This document shows, in pieces, positions 18,563 through 26,039 of a DNA stretch of 64,000 nucleotides (within the stretch, counting starts at the first letter, position 1; every line of letters begins with the position of its first letter). The stretch is from Actinomadura sp. CNU-125 (GTDB taxonomy: Bacteria; Actinomycetota; Actinomycetes; Streptosporangiales; Streptosporangiaceae), in the NCBI RefSeq assembly GCF_001942465.1, contig NZ_MKJY01000044.1:1-64000 (forward strand), given 5' to 3'. A model generated the notes under the pieces. That model was not told the DNA's origin, did not search any database, and saw only the letters and a list, made by a program, of their open reading frames with translations. The position numbers and the translations under genes were made by a program.

Positions 18563-19924
18563 ATGTCCGAGGTCAAACGACGCGACCTGCTGGCCGGTGC
18601 CGCGGCCTTCGCCGGGTTCGCGACCGTCGGCCTGCTCCCCGGAACGGCCACCGCCGCGACCCGGCGGCGCCCCGGCGCCGCCCTGCCCCCCTCCCTCACC
18701 GTCGGCGACCGGGCCGTGGTCGCCCGCGTCGACGCCCGCAGGGCGCTGCGGCACCTGCGGGTGCTCAGCGACGAGATCGGCTGGCGCATCGCCGGCACCC
18801 GCTCCGAGCACCGCGCCGCCCGCTACATCGCCGGGGTCCTGCGCGACCTCGGCTACGACGTCGAACTCCAGCCCTTCCCGGTCGCCGACAAGTACCTGGC
18901 GGAGATCCGCGCCCGGGGCGAGCGGCTCTGGCAGTGCAGCGCCTCCCCGCAGGGCGCCGTCGCCGCCGCGGACGGCACGGTCGTGGACGCCGGCCGCACC
19001 ACCGAGGTCACGAGCGACGCACGCGGCAAGCTCGTCCTGTTCGACCGCGTGACCGACAAGGAGACCGACCAGGCCAAAGCCGCGGCCGCGGCAGGAGCCG
19101 AGGCGGTGCTCATCGTCAACGCCCGCTCGGAGACCTACCCCGAACGCAAACCCGGCTCCTTCACCCCGAACCTGACGGAAACCGTCACGATCCCGGTGCT
19201 GGGCCTGGCCGAGTACCACGGCGAGCGGATCCGCGCGGGCGCCCGCCGGCTGTCCTTCGAGGTCACCCACCACTCCGGGCTGACCTCGTACAACGTCCTG
19301 GCCGAGCGGAAGTCGTCGCTGCCCAACCCCGATGGCAAGGCCGTCATCGTCAGCGCGCACTACGACAGCGTCCCCGGGTCGCCCGGCGCCAACGACGACG
19401 GCAGCGGAACCGTCCTGTGCCTGGAACTGGCGCGCGTCCTGCGGCGCCTGCCCACCCAGCAGGCGATCCGCATCTGCCTGTGGGGCTCGGAGGAGTACGG
19501 CCTGATCGGTGCCCGGCACTACGTGAAGGGGCTCGACGAGACGGGCGTCGCACAGATCACCGGCTGCTTCCAGAACGACATGGTCGCCACCAGCCACCCG
19601 CCCGCGGGCACGTACTGGCTGCTGTCCGTGGACGGAGCGGACAACACCACCACCACGGCGGTGAACGCCGCCGCCCGCCGCCTCGGCTACGCCGACCAGG
19701 CCGAGGGCCCGACCGCCCGCGGCTCCAGCGACCACGAAGCCTTCTACGAGCGCGGGATCCCCGCGGGCAACTTCAGCTGGCGCGGCGGCGAGGCGCCCAG
19801 CCGGCTCGAACCGATCTACCACACCCCCGAGGACACGATCGCGCAGAACATCAGCCTGCAGCGCCTCCAGGTCTCCCTCGAACTGATCGGCTGCGCCGCC
19901 TACGACGTGGCCCGCCGCAAGTGA
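18563..19924 (+). CDS. Tat-exported M28 family zinc aminopeptidase
   Basis: 453 residues. The signal KRRDLLAGAAAFAG is a twin-arginine type with a cleavage region near TATAA. A PA-like insert (about 110-230) precedes the catalytic M28 domain. Zinc ligands are visible: His in SAHYDSV, bridging Asp in GANDDGSG, the Glu pair in GSEEYGL, Asp in CFQNDMV, and His in YHTPEDT. Such enzymes release N-terminal amino acids from extracellular peptides. GAGGAGG precedes ATG 18563. A strong terminator follows. Confidence 0.92.
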   Translation: MSEVKRRDLLAGAAAFAGFATVGLLPGTATAATRRRPGAALPPSLTVGDRAVVARVDARRALRHLRVLSDEIGWRIAGTRSEHRAARYIAGVLRDLGYDVELQPFPVADKYLAEIRARGERLWQCSASPQGAVAAADGTVVDAGRTTEVTSDARGKLVLFDRVTDKETDQAKAAAAAGAEAVLIVNARSETYPERKPGSFTPNLTETVTIPVLGLAEYHGERIRAGARRLSFEVTHHSGLTSYNVLAERKSSLPNPDGKAVIVSAHYDSVPGSPGANDDGSGTVLCLELARVLRRLPTQQAIRICLWGSEEYGLIGARHYVKGLDETGVAQITGCFQNDMVATSHPPAGTYWLLSVDGADNTTTTAVNAAARRLGYADQAEGPTARGSSDHEAFYERGIPAGNFSWRGGEAPSRLEPIYHTPEDTIAQNISLQRLQVSLELIGCAAYDVARRK

Positions 19925-19927
19925 TCC

Positions 19928-19959
19928 GGCCGCCGCCCGGCCCCGGCCGGGCGGCGGCC
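19928..19959. terminator. bidirectional terminator hairpin
   Basis: Two perfect 15-base arms (GGCCGCCGCCCGGCC and its complement) are separated by only two bases, between the convergent peptidase and AraC genes. Confidence 0.8.
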
Positions 19960-20022
19960 CGTCGGACGGCTCGCGGCGGCACGGCGTCGGACGCCGCGAG
20001 GCACCGGACTTCCGGGCACGTG

Positions 20023-20766
20023 CTAGTACCGCTGCGCGTACCAGGTCGGCCGCTCGCCGAACATGCCCTTGAAGTCGCGGATGAAGTGGCCCTGGTCGGC
20101 GTAGCCGAGGTCCGCCGCCAGCGCCGCCCAGTCGATCGTCCCGCCGGCGGCCATGCGTGCGGTCACCTCGTGCAGGCGGTAACGGCGGATCACCCACTTG
20201 GGGCCGATGCCGACGTACTCCGCGAAAAGCCGCTGCACTCCCCGTACGCTCAGCCCCAGCTCACCGGCGAGGTGTTCGACCCTGGTCACGGCCTTGTCCT
20301 CGGCGATCATCTCGACGGAGGCCATCGCCCGACTCGCCCGGGGGTCGTCGTCCGGCAGGTGCCTCAGCAGGAACGCGTCCACGGTCGGCACGTCGAGCGT
20401 CGTCGGCAGGTCCGGTCCGAACACCTCGGTCGCCGGGACGACGCGGTCGGTGATCGTCGAGACGGACGCACCGAGGAACGGGCGGAAGCGGCCCGGCCGG
20501 AACGCGACGCCGAAGGCGTGGTCGCGCCCTTCGAGGACCTTGATCTGGTAGCCGCTGCACACGCCGTTGACGTACGCGCGGCCGCCGCCGAACGACAGGT
20601 GCACGTTCGGGTACGGCACGATCTTCTGCCGGTAGGGCTCGGCGTAGTCCCAGCGGGCCTCCCAGTACCGCTCCACCCATGGCGCGAGCGCCGGAGACGG
20701 GCTGTGGAACGTGTGGCGCTGGTACCTGGTCCACGCACTCCGCAGCTCACGAACGTCCCGCTCCAC
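20023..20766 (-). CDS. AraC family transcriptional regulator
   Basis: 247 residues. The N-terminal domain has the DUF6597-like opening PALAPWVERYWEARWDY and a beta-rich sensor; the C-terminal 90 residues are a double helix-turn-helix with LAGELGLSVRGVQRLFAEYVGIGPKWVIRRYRL and ADLGYADQGHFIRDFKGMFGERPTWY. GTG 20766 begins the conserved part. It is divergent from the TIGR03086 protein with 64 bases between starts, making that gene the most likely target. Confidence 0.85.
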   Translation of the reverse strand: MERDVRELRSAWTRYQRHTFHSPSPALAPWVERYWEARWDYAEPYRQKIVPYPNVHLSFGGGRAYVNGVCSGYQIKVLEGRDHAFGVAFRPGRFRPFLGASVSTITDRVVPATEVFGPDLPTTLDVPTVDAFLLRHLPDDDPRASRAMASVEMIAEDKAVTRVEHLAGELGLSVRGVQRLFAEYVGIGPKWVIRRYRLHEVTARMAAGGTIDWAALAADLGYADQGHFIRDFKGMFGERPTWYAQRY

Positions 20767-20830
20767 GCGGCAGAGTGTATGTCGCCTTTGTTCAATACCC
20801 CTCCCGCCCGGGCCGCCTAGCGTCGCTGCC

Positions 20831-21400
20831 ATGTCGCATCTGTCCAATGCCGCCGCGGCCGTGGCCGCGGTCGCCCGCACCATCACCGACGACCAGCTCG
20901 CCGACAAGACTCCGTGCACGGAGTACGACGTGCGGGCACTGATCAACCACCTGCTGTTCTGGGGCCCGTCGCTCGCCGGCGGCGGCCGCAAGGAGTCCGT
21001 CCCGCAGCCCGCGGCCGCCGAGTCCGATGTCGACCTGGCGGCCGGCGACTGGCGTGGCAGCCTGCTCGCCCTGCTGGACGACATCACGTCGTCGTGGGCG
21101 CCGCCGAGCGCCTGGGAGGGCGAGACGAGCATGGGCACTCCGCACATGCTGCCCGCGCCCGTCCTGGGCGACATGATCGTCGGCGAGCTGGCCTTGCACG
21201 GCTGGGACCTCGCGGTCGCGACCGGGCAGCGGCTGGAACTGCCCGCCGACCTGCTGACGCATCTGCACGACGCGGTGTTCGCCAACGTGGAGCAGGGGCG
21301 GGAGATGGGCATGTACGGGCCGGAGGTCGCGGTACCGGCCGACGCCCCCCTTCTCGACCGCATCCTCGGCCTGACCGGCCGTGACCCCGCCTGGGCGTAG
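20831..21400 (+). CDS. TIGR03086 family metal-binding protein (DinB/mycothiol-transferase-like)
   Basis: 189-residue four-helix-bundle protein of the mycothiol-dependent maleylpyruvate isomerase-like group. Signature elements are TPCTEYDVRALINHLLFWG, with one putative metal His, and GELALHGWDLAVATGQ, with another, plus the C-terminal DRILGLTGRDPAW. Members bind a divalent metal and some use mycothiol. The reaction here is unknown. ATG 20831 fits the family start. It is followed by a terminator and probably controlled by the divergent AraC protein. Confidence 0.82.
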   Translation: MSHLSNAAAAVAAVARTITDDQLADKTPCTEYDVRALINHLLFWGPSLAGGGRKESVPQPAAAESDVDLAAGDWRGSLLALLDDITSSWAPPSAWEGETSMGTPHMLPAPVLGDMIVGELALHGWDLAVATGQRLELPADLLTHLHDAVFANVEQGREMGMYGPEVAVPADAPLLDRILGLTGRDPAWA

Positions 21401-21437
21401 CGAGTCCCGAAGTCGGGTCTGGAACGCGCGTCTGAGA

Positions 21438-21471
21438 GTCTCGACCGTCCGCCGGGCCGGACGGTCGAGAC
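21438..21471 (+). terminator. terminator hairpin
   Basis: Perfect 14-base arms GTCTCGACCGTCCG and complement around a six-base loop, 38 bases after the TIGR03086 stop. Confidence 0.75.
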
Positions 21472-21582
21472 GGACCGCCGGGGGTCGCCGATCGGCGATC
21501 GGCGCGGCGCCGAGTTGATGGAGGCGGTTCCGGCCGGGCCGAGCGGCAAATGCCTCGCCTCGGGGCCGGACGCGACAGCATC

Positions 21583-21750
21583 ATGATGCCCATGCACATC
21601 GCGGCCTGCCGCCAAGACGATCTGGATGCTCTGGAAGAGCGCCTGCCGTCCCCAGGCGCCGCCTCCCACCATGCTCGGCGGTTCGCCCGGCAGAACGCGG
21701 GAACCAGCACGCTCCTGGTGGCCTGGCTGGACGGCCGGCCGCCGGACGGA
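21583..21750 (+). pseudogene. N-terminal remnant of a GNAT acetyltransferase
   Basis: The translated stretch reads HIAACRQDDLDALEERLPSP, then HHARRFARQNAG and LLVAWLDGRPPDG. This is the typical opening of a GNAT N-acetyltransferase (first strand and helices), but acetyl-CoA-binding motif A never appears. Recognisable homology stops about 20 bases before the 3' end of arsI, which comes from the other strand. I read it as a gene truncated when the arsenic block joined this locus. The DNA from 21472 to 21582 holds nothing else I can name. Confidence 0.5.
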
Positions 21751-21767
21751 GCTGCGAGCTTCGGCGT

Positions 21768-22208
21768 TCAGTTGGGGCCGCAGGCGCAGGCGGTTCCGGC
21801 CGTGGCCGGTTCGCCGGGCTCGGCGCTCCTGCCGAGGGTGTCGGCGTCGGCCTTGACCGTGTAGACCTCCCACGGCTCGGTGCCGGGGGCGGTGACCCAC
21901 ACCTTGTCCTGGAGCGCGTAGCAGCAGGACGTGTCGTTCTCCTCGAACGTGGCGAGATCGGCGTCGGCGAGGCGGGTCGCGGCGGCGGCGACCTCGTCGG
22001 TGGTCTCGACCTCGACGCCGAGGTGGTCCAGGCGGGTCGGCTCGTCCTCGGTTCCTTCGAGGAGGACGAGCTTGAGCGGCGGGGTCGCGATGGCGAAGTT
22101 GGCGTAGCCGGGCCGCACCTTGGCGGGCTCGGTGCCGAACAGCTTGGAGTAGAACGCGATCGACGCGTCGAGGTCGGCGACGCGCAGTGCGAGCTGGACA
22201 CGGGCCAT
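21768..22208 (-). CDS. arsI: ArsI/CadI family dioxygenase (organoarsenical C-As lyase-like)
   Basis: 146-residue VOC-fold protein. RVQLALRVADLDASIAFYSKLFGTEPAKVRPGYANFAI and the vicinal-cysteine signature SCCYALQDKVWVTAPGTEPWEVYTV identify the ArsI/CadI group. ArsI cleaves the carbon-arsenic bond of trivalent methyl- and aryl-arsenicals with Fe(II) and O2; the cysteine pair binds As(III). The C-terminus has two further Cys (TACACGPN). ATG 22208 follows GGGAGG. Divergent from arsR with a 71-base shared control region, so it should be induced with the ars operon. CadI (cadmium-induced) cannot be excluded. Confidence 0.87.
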   Translation of the reverse strand: MARVQLALRVADLDASIAFYSKLFGTEPAKVRPGYANFAIATPPLKLVLLEGTEDEPTRLDHLGVEVETTDEVAAAATRLADADLATFEENDTSCCYALQDKVWVTAPGTEPWEVYTVKADADTLGRSAEPGEPATAGTACACGPN

Positions 22209-22244
22209 GACAGCCTCCCTGTATCGAAGTTTCTCTATCCAGAG

Positions 22245-22279
22245 TTGCACGCTGCATCGAGGGGCGTCAATATAGACGC
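22245..22279 (+). promoter_or_regulatory. leaderless arsR promoter with operator dyad
   Basis: TTGCAC (22245-22250) and CAATAT (22268-22273) are 17 bases apart, six bases before the arsR ATG. The dyad GCGTC-aatata-GACGC (22264-22279) overlaps the -10 and ends at the start codon, an ideal place for ArsR to block transcription. Confidence 0.6.
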
Positions 22280-22669
22280 ATGTCGAAACAAGAGCTGCCC
22301 GTCCTCGGACAGGACGGCGTGGGCGGCTGCTGCCCCGGCCTGCTGTCCGCCCCGCTCACGACGGACGAGGCGGCCGAGCTGGCGCGGGTGTTCAAGGCGC
22401 TGGGCGATCCGGTGCGGCTCCGGCTCCTGTCGATGATCGCCTCGCGCGCGGGCGGGGAGGTGTGCGTGTGCGACCTGACGCCCGCGTTCGAGCTGGCGCA
22501 GCCGACGATCTCCCACCACCTGAAGCTGCTGCGCGAGGCCGGTCTGATCGACGGGGAGCGGCGGGGCACCTGGGTGTACTACCGGCTGGTTCCGGAGACG
22601 ACCGACCGGCTGGCGAACATCCTGACCCGGCCCGGCGGGCCGCCGCTGCCGTCGGACGGGTGCGCGTGA
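22280..22669 (+). CDS. arsR: arsenic-responsive repressor ArsR
   Basis: 129-residue winged-helix repressor: ELARVFKALGDPVRLRLLSMIAS, the As(III)-binding helix EVCVCDLTPAF with the CxC pair, the recognition helix AQPTISHHLKLLREAGL, and wing GERRGTWVYYRL. A further CC pair (GGCCPG) near the N-terminus may add a ligand. Binding of trivalent arsenic should release it from DNA. First gene of arsR-acr3-arsC/N; its stop overlaps the acr3 start (GTGA). Confidence 0.93.
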   Translation: MSKQELPVLGQDGVGGCCPGLLSAPLTTDEAAELARVFKALGDPVRLRLLSMIASRAGGEVCVCDLTPAFELAQPTISHHLKLLREAGLIDGERRGTWVYYRLVPETTDRLANILTRPGGPPLPSDGCA

Positions 22670-23736
22670 CGGCGTCTCCCGTGCGGCTCTCGTTCACCGA
22701 CCGGTACCTCGCGGTGTGGATCCTGGCGGCGATGGCGGCCGGGCTCGGGATCGGACGTCTGGTGCCGGGCCTGGGCGGGTGGCTGGCCGCGGTGGAGGTC
22801 GGCGGGATCTCGCTGCCGATCGCGGTCGGGCTGCTGGTGATGATGTATCCGGTGCTGGCCAAGGTCCGTTATGACCGGCTGGACGCCGTGACCGGCGATC
22901 GGCGGCTCATGGCCGCCTCGCTGGTGGCGAACTGGGTCGTGGGGCCTGCCGTGATGTTCGTCCTGGCTTGGGTGTTCCTGGCCGACCAGGCCGACTACCG
23001 GACCGGTCTGATCATTGTGGGCCTGGCGCGCTGCATCGCCATGGTCATCATCTGGAACGACCTCGCCTGCGGCGACCGGGAGGCCGCCGCGGTCCTCGTC
23101 GCGCTCAACTCGGTGTTCCAGGTGCTCGCGTTCGGGCTGCTCGGGTGGTTCTACCTGGATCTGCTGCCCGGATGGCTGGGGCTCGGCGAGGGGCGGGGCC
23201 TCGACGTCTCCGCGTGGGGGATCGCCGTCAACGTGCTGGTGTTCCTGGGCGTCCCGCTCGCCGCGGGGTATCTCACCCGCCGGGTCGGCGAGCGGCGGCT
23301 CGGCCGGGAGCGCTACGAGGAGCGGGTGCTGCCGAGGCTGGGGCCGTGGGCGCTGTACGGCCTGTTGTTCACGATCGTCGTCCTGTTCGCCCTCCAGGGC
23401 GCGACGATCACCGCTCGCCCGTGGGACGTCGCGCGCATCGCCCTGCCGCTGCTGGCCTACTTCGCCATCATGTGGTTCGGGACGTTCGCGTTCGGCAGGG
23501 CCATCGGCCTCGCCTACGACCGGACCGCGACGCTGGCGTTCACCGCGGCGGGCAACAACTTCGAGCTCGCCATCGCCGTGGCCATCGCCACCTTCGGGGC
23601 CGCCTCGGGGCAGGCGCTCGCGGGGGTCGTCGGGCCGCTCATCGAGGTCCCGGTGCTGGTCGGTCTCGTGTACGTGTCGCTGGCCTGGCGGCGTCGCTTC
23701 GCCGCGTCGGAGAGGGAGCCGGTTCGTGTCGGATAA
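22666..23736 (+). CDS. acr3: arsenite efflux permease Acr3
   Basis: 356-residue, ten-helix member of the Acr3 family that exports arsenite using the proton gradient. Diagnostic are GLARCIAMVIIWNDLACGD, with the essential cysteine of helix 4, and FTAAGNNFELAIAVAIATFG in helix 9. GTG 22666 overlaps the arsR stop by four bases, and the gene's own end overlaps the next start by 11 bases, so the operon is tightly coupled. Often called arsB in annotations, although Acr3 is unrelated to true ArsB. Confidence 0.94.
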   Translation: MTASPVRLSFTDRYLAVWILAAMAAGLGIGRLVPGLGGWLAAVEVGGISLPIAVGLLVMMYPVLAKVRYDRLDAVTGDRRLMAASLVANWVVGPAVMFVLAWVFLADQADYRTGLIIVGLARCIAMVIIWNDLACGDREAAAVLVALNSVFQVLAFGLLGWFYLDLLPGWLGLGEGRGLDVSAWGIAVNVLVFLGVPLAAGYLTRRVGERRLGRERYEERVLPRLGPWALYGLLFTIVVLFALQGATITARPWDVARIALPLLAYFAIMWFGTFAFGRAIGLAYDRTATLAFTAAGNNFELAIAVAIATFGAASGQALAGVVGPLIEVPVLVGLVYVSLAWRRRFAASEREPVRVG

Positions 23737-24616
23737 GCCGAGTGTCCTGTTCGTGTGCGTCCACAACGCGGGGAGGTCGCAGATGGCGGCGGCGTTCCTC
23801 GCCCGGGCGTCCGGTGGCGCGGTCGATGTGCGGTCCGCCGGGTCGGCGCCGGCGGAGGAGGTGAACCCGGCGGTGGTGGAGGCGATGGCCGAGGTCGGTA
23901 TCGACGTCTCCGCCGAAGTGCCGAAGGTGCTGACGGCCGACGCGGTCCGGGTCTCGGACGTGTGCGTGACCATGGGGTGCGGTGACGCGTGTCCGGTCTT
24001 CCCCGGCAAGCGCTACCTCGACTGGGATCTCGCGGACCCCGCCGGGCAAGGCGTTGCGGCCGTCCGGCCGATCCGGGACGAGATCGAGCGGCGGGTGCGC
24101 GCCCTGCTCGACGATCTCGGTGCGGACGCGGTGCGGATCGTCCCGATGGGGGTCGAGCACGCAGATCAGGTGCTGGCGATCTACCGGGCGGGGATCGACG
24201 AGGGCGACGCCACCTTCGAGACCGCCGCGCCGGGCTGGGACGAGTTCGACGCGGCCAAGCTCGCGGAGCATCGGCTGGTCGCCCTCGACGAGCGGGACGA
24301 TGTGCTCGGGTGGGCGGCGGTCAGTGCGGTGTCCGAACGGTGCGTCTACGCCGGGGTCGTCGAGCTTTCCCTTTACGTGCACCCACGGGCGCGGGGGCGC
24401 GGCGTCGGGCTGGCTCTGCTGCGGGCGCTCCTCGCCTCGACGGAGGCGGCGGGTGTCTGGACCGTCCAGGCCGGGATCTTCCCGGAGAACGCCGCCAGCC
24501 TCGCCCTGCATCGGAAGGCCGGGTTCCGGACGATCGGCGTTCGTGAGCGGGTCGGCCGCCACCATGGGACGTGGCGGGACGTGGTGCTGCTGGAGAGGCG
24601 CAGCCCCGTCATTTGA
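23726..24616 (+). CDS. arsC: arsenate reductase ArsC fused to ArsN1-type acetyltransferase
   Basis: 296-residue two-domain protein. Residues 1-140 are a low-molecular-weight-phosphatase-type arsenate reductase: VLFVCVHNAGRSQ (Cys11-x5-Arg17 loop) and CVTMGCGDACPVFPGKRYLDWDLADPAG. Residues 145-296 are a PAT-like GNAT: YRAGIDEGDATFETAAPGWDE, VELSLYVHPRARGRGVGLAL (acetyl-CoA loop), and GIFPENAASLALHRKAGFR. This second part matches the ArsN1 group, which acetylates the arsenic antibiotic arsinothricin. There is no stop or frame change between the halves. Starts at GTG 23726 after GAGAGGGAG. The activity of each half is inferred from family. Confidence 0.87.
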   Translation: MSDKPSVLFVCVHNAGRSQMAAAFLARASGGAVDVRSAGSAPAEEVNPAVVEAMAEVGIDVSAEVPKVLTADAVRVSDVCVTMGCGDACPVFPGKRYLDWDLADPAGQGVAAVRPIRDEIERRVRALLDDLGADAVRIVPMGVEHADQVLAIYRAGIDEGDATFETAAPGWDEFDAAKLAEHRLVALDERDDVLGWAAVSAVSERCVYAGVVELSLYVHPRARGRGVGLALLRALLASTEAAGVWTVQAGIFPENAASLALHRKAGFRTIGVRERVGRHHGTWRDVVLLERRSPVI

Positions 24617-25472
24617 GCAGCCTGGACATGCGGCGGTCGGCCAGGGGTTTGCCTCCGGTCTGGCAGGTGGGGCAGTACTGGAGGGACGAGTCGGCGAAGG
24701 AGACCTCGCGGACGGTGTCGCCGCAGACGGGGCATTTCTCGCCGGTTCGGCCGTGGACGCGGAGGCCGGTCTTCTTCTCGCCCTTGAGGTCCTGGGCTTC
24801 GAGGCCGCGGGAGCGTTCGACGGCGTCTCGCAGGGTCGAGACGATCGCGTCGTGCAGGGTGGCGACGTCGGTGTCGTCGAGGGTGGCGGCGATCTTGAAC
24901 GGGGACATGCGGGCGGCGTGCAGGACCTCGTCGGAGTAGGCGTTGCCGATGCCCGCGATGACCTTCTGGTCGCGTAGGAGGCCCTTGATCTGGGTGCGTT
25001 TGCCCGTGACGATCTCGCGCAGGGCCTCCGGGGTGAACGTCTCGTCCAGGGGGTCGGGGCCGAGGGCGGCGATGCCGGGGACGTCGGCGGGGTCTCGGAC
25101 GACGTAGACGGCGAGGCCCTTCTTCGTGCCGGCCTCGGTGAGGTCGAAGCCGGAGCCGTCGTCGAGGTGGAGGCGGAGGGCGAGCGGGTTCTTGGCGGAC
25201 GGGCGGGCGGGTCTGGTGGGGACCTCGTCGCGCCAGCGGAGCCAGCCGGCGCGGGCGAGGTGGATCACCAGGTGGACGCCGTCGACGTCGAGGTCGATGA
25301 ACTTGCCGTGCCGGGCGGCGTTCGTGATCGTCAGGCCGCCGAGGGCGGTCACCGGCGGGTCGTAGGTCTTGAGCGCGGAGATGGCGAGAACATCGACGCG
25401 GGCGACGGCCCGGCCGACCGCGCGTTCGCGCAGGAAGCCGGTCAGCGCCTCGACCTCTGGCAACTCGGGCAT
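24609..25472 (-). CDS. Fpg/Nei family DNA glycosylase
   Basis: 287-residue base-excision repair enzyme that removes oxidised bases and cuts the abasic site. It starts MPELPEVEAL: Pro2 is the nucleophile and Glu3 the catalytic acid, which fixes the start at ATG 25472. The helix-two-turn-helix region has KGLLRDQKVIAGIGNAYSDEVL, and the C-terminal zinc finger is CPVCGDTVREVSFADSSLQYC plus PTC. Substrate preference (8-oxoguanine or oxidised pyrimidine) cannot be told. Its stop overlaps the convergent arsC-arsN1 end by eight bases. Not part of the ars operon. Confidence 0.9.
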   Translation of the reverse strand: MPELPEVEALTGFLRERAVGRAVARVDVLAISALKTYDPPVTALGGLTITNAARHGKFIDLDVDGVHLVIHLARAGWLRWRDEVPTRPARPSAKNPLALRLHLDDGSGFDLTEAGTKKGLAVYVVRDPADVPGIAALGPDPLDETFTPEALREIVTGKRTQIKGLLRDQKVIAGIGNAYSDEVLHAARMSPFKIAATLDDTDVATLHDAIVSTLRDAVERSRGLEAQDLKGEKKTGLRVHGRTGEKCPVCGDTVREVSFADSSLQYCPTCQTGGKPLADRRMSRLLK

Positions 25473-25511
25473 GGGACCAGTATCGGTGATGGCGGTGCTC
25501 GTCCACACCCC

Positions 25512-25648
25512 TGTGGATGGCTGTGGATAACCCTGTGCATAACTTGGCGATCGGCCCTGTGGGACGGGCCAGCGGCGGCGATACGTCCACAAACACCGAC
25601 ATATCGCAGGGGAAGGGCCGACCGGTTGTGCACACAGGCTGTGGATAA
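25512..25648. other. cluster of DnaA-box-like 9-mers
   Basis: TGTGGATAA occurs twice (25522-25530, 25640-25648), with one-mismatch copies TGTGGATGG (25512-25520) and TGTGCATAA (25534-25542). These match the complement of the DnaA box TTATCCACA. The cluster lies upstream of the glycosylase gene and in otherwise empty DNA (25473-25814). Confidence 0.4.
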
Positions 25649-25717
25649 CTTTCGCCGTGGGACCCCTGTTTTCGGCGCGCGCGCGGAGTGTCGTCCAGTG
25701 TGGCGCGGATCTCGAAA

Positions 25718-25795
25718 TAACCCCTAGGGGGTACGGGTTGTCAGCGGTGTCCGGTTATGGCAGCATGGCGAACGCCAGATACCCCCCAGGGGTAA
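25718..25795 (+). promoter_or_regulatory. two CsoR-like copper operators upstream of copZ
   Basis: Two G/C-tract dyads, TAACCCCTAGGGGGTA (25718-25733) and ATACCCCCCAGGGGTAAT (25779-25796), match the TACCCC-GGGGTA style bound by the copper sensor CsoR. They flank a probable promoter whose hexamers I could not fix, and precede copZ by 20 bases. No csoR gene is in the window. Confidence 0.6.
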
Positions 25796-25814
25796 TCGAG
25801 AGAGAGGTTCCGAG

Positions 25815-26021
25815 ATGAGCACCAGCACCTACACCGTCGCCGGGATGACCTGCGGGCACTGCGTCAGCGCGGTCACGGAGGAAGTCGGCGGGGTCGCGGG
25901 CGTCACGAACGTGGACGTCGACCTGCAGTCCGGCACCGTGACCGTGACGAGCGAGGGACCCGTCGACGTCGAGCTCATCCGGGCCGCCGTCGACGAAGCC
26001 GGTTACGAACTCAAGGCATAA
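25815..26021 (+). CDS. copZ: copper chaperone CopZ (HMA domain)
   Basis: 68-residue single heavy-metal-associated domain. The metal loop GMTCGHC provides two Cys ligands, with a ferredoxin-like fold ending EAGYELKA. It should carry Cu(I) in the cytosol to the downstream P-type ATPase. The GAGAGAGGTT before ATG 25815 is a good ribosome site. First gene of the copper operon. Confidence 0.9.
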   Translation: MSTSTYTVAGMTCGHCVSAVTEEVGGVAGVTNVDVDLQSGTVTVTSEGPVDVELIRAAVDEAGYELKA

Positions 26022-26039
26022 CGGACGGAGTGAACGGTC

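Noticed and set aside
25473-25814. Chromosomal replication origin
   Set aside because: Four DnaA-like boxes are too few, and no dnaA/dnaN/recF genes accompany them; kept only as a DnaA-box cluster.
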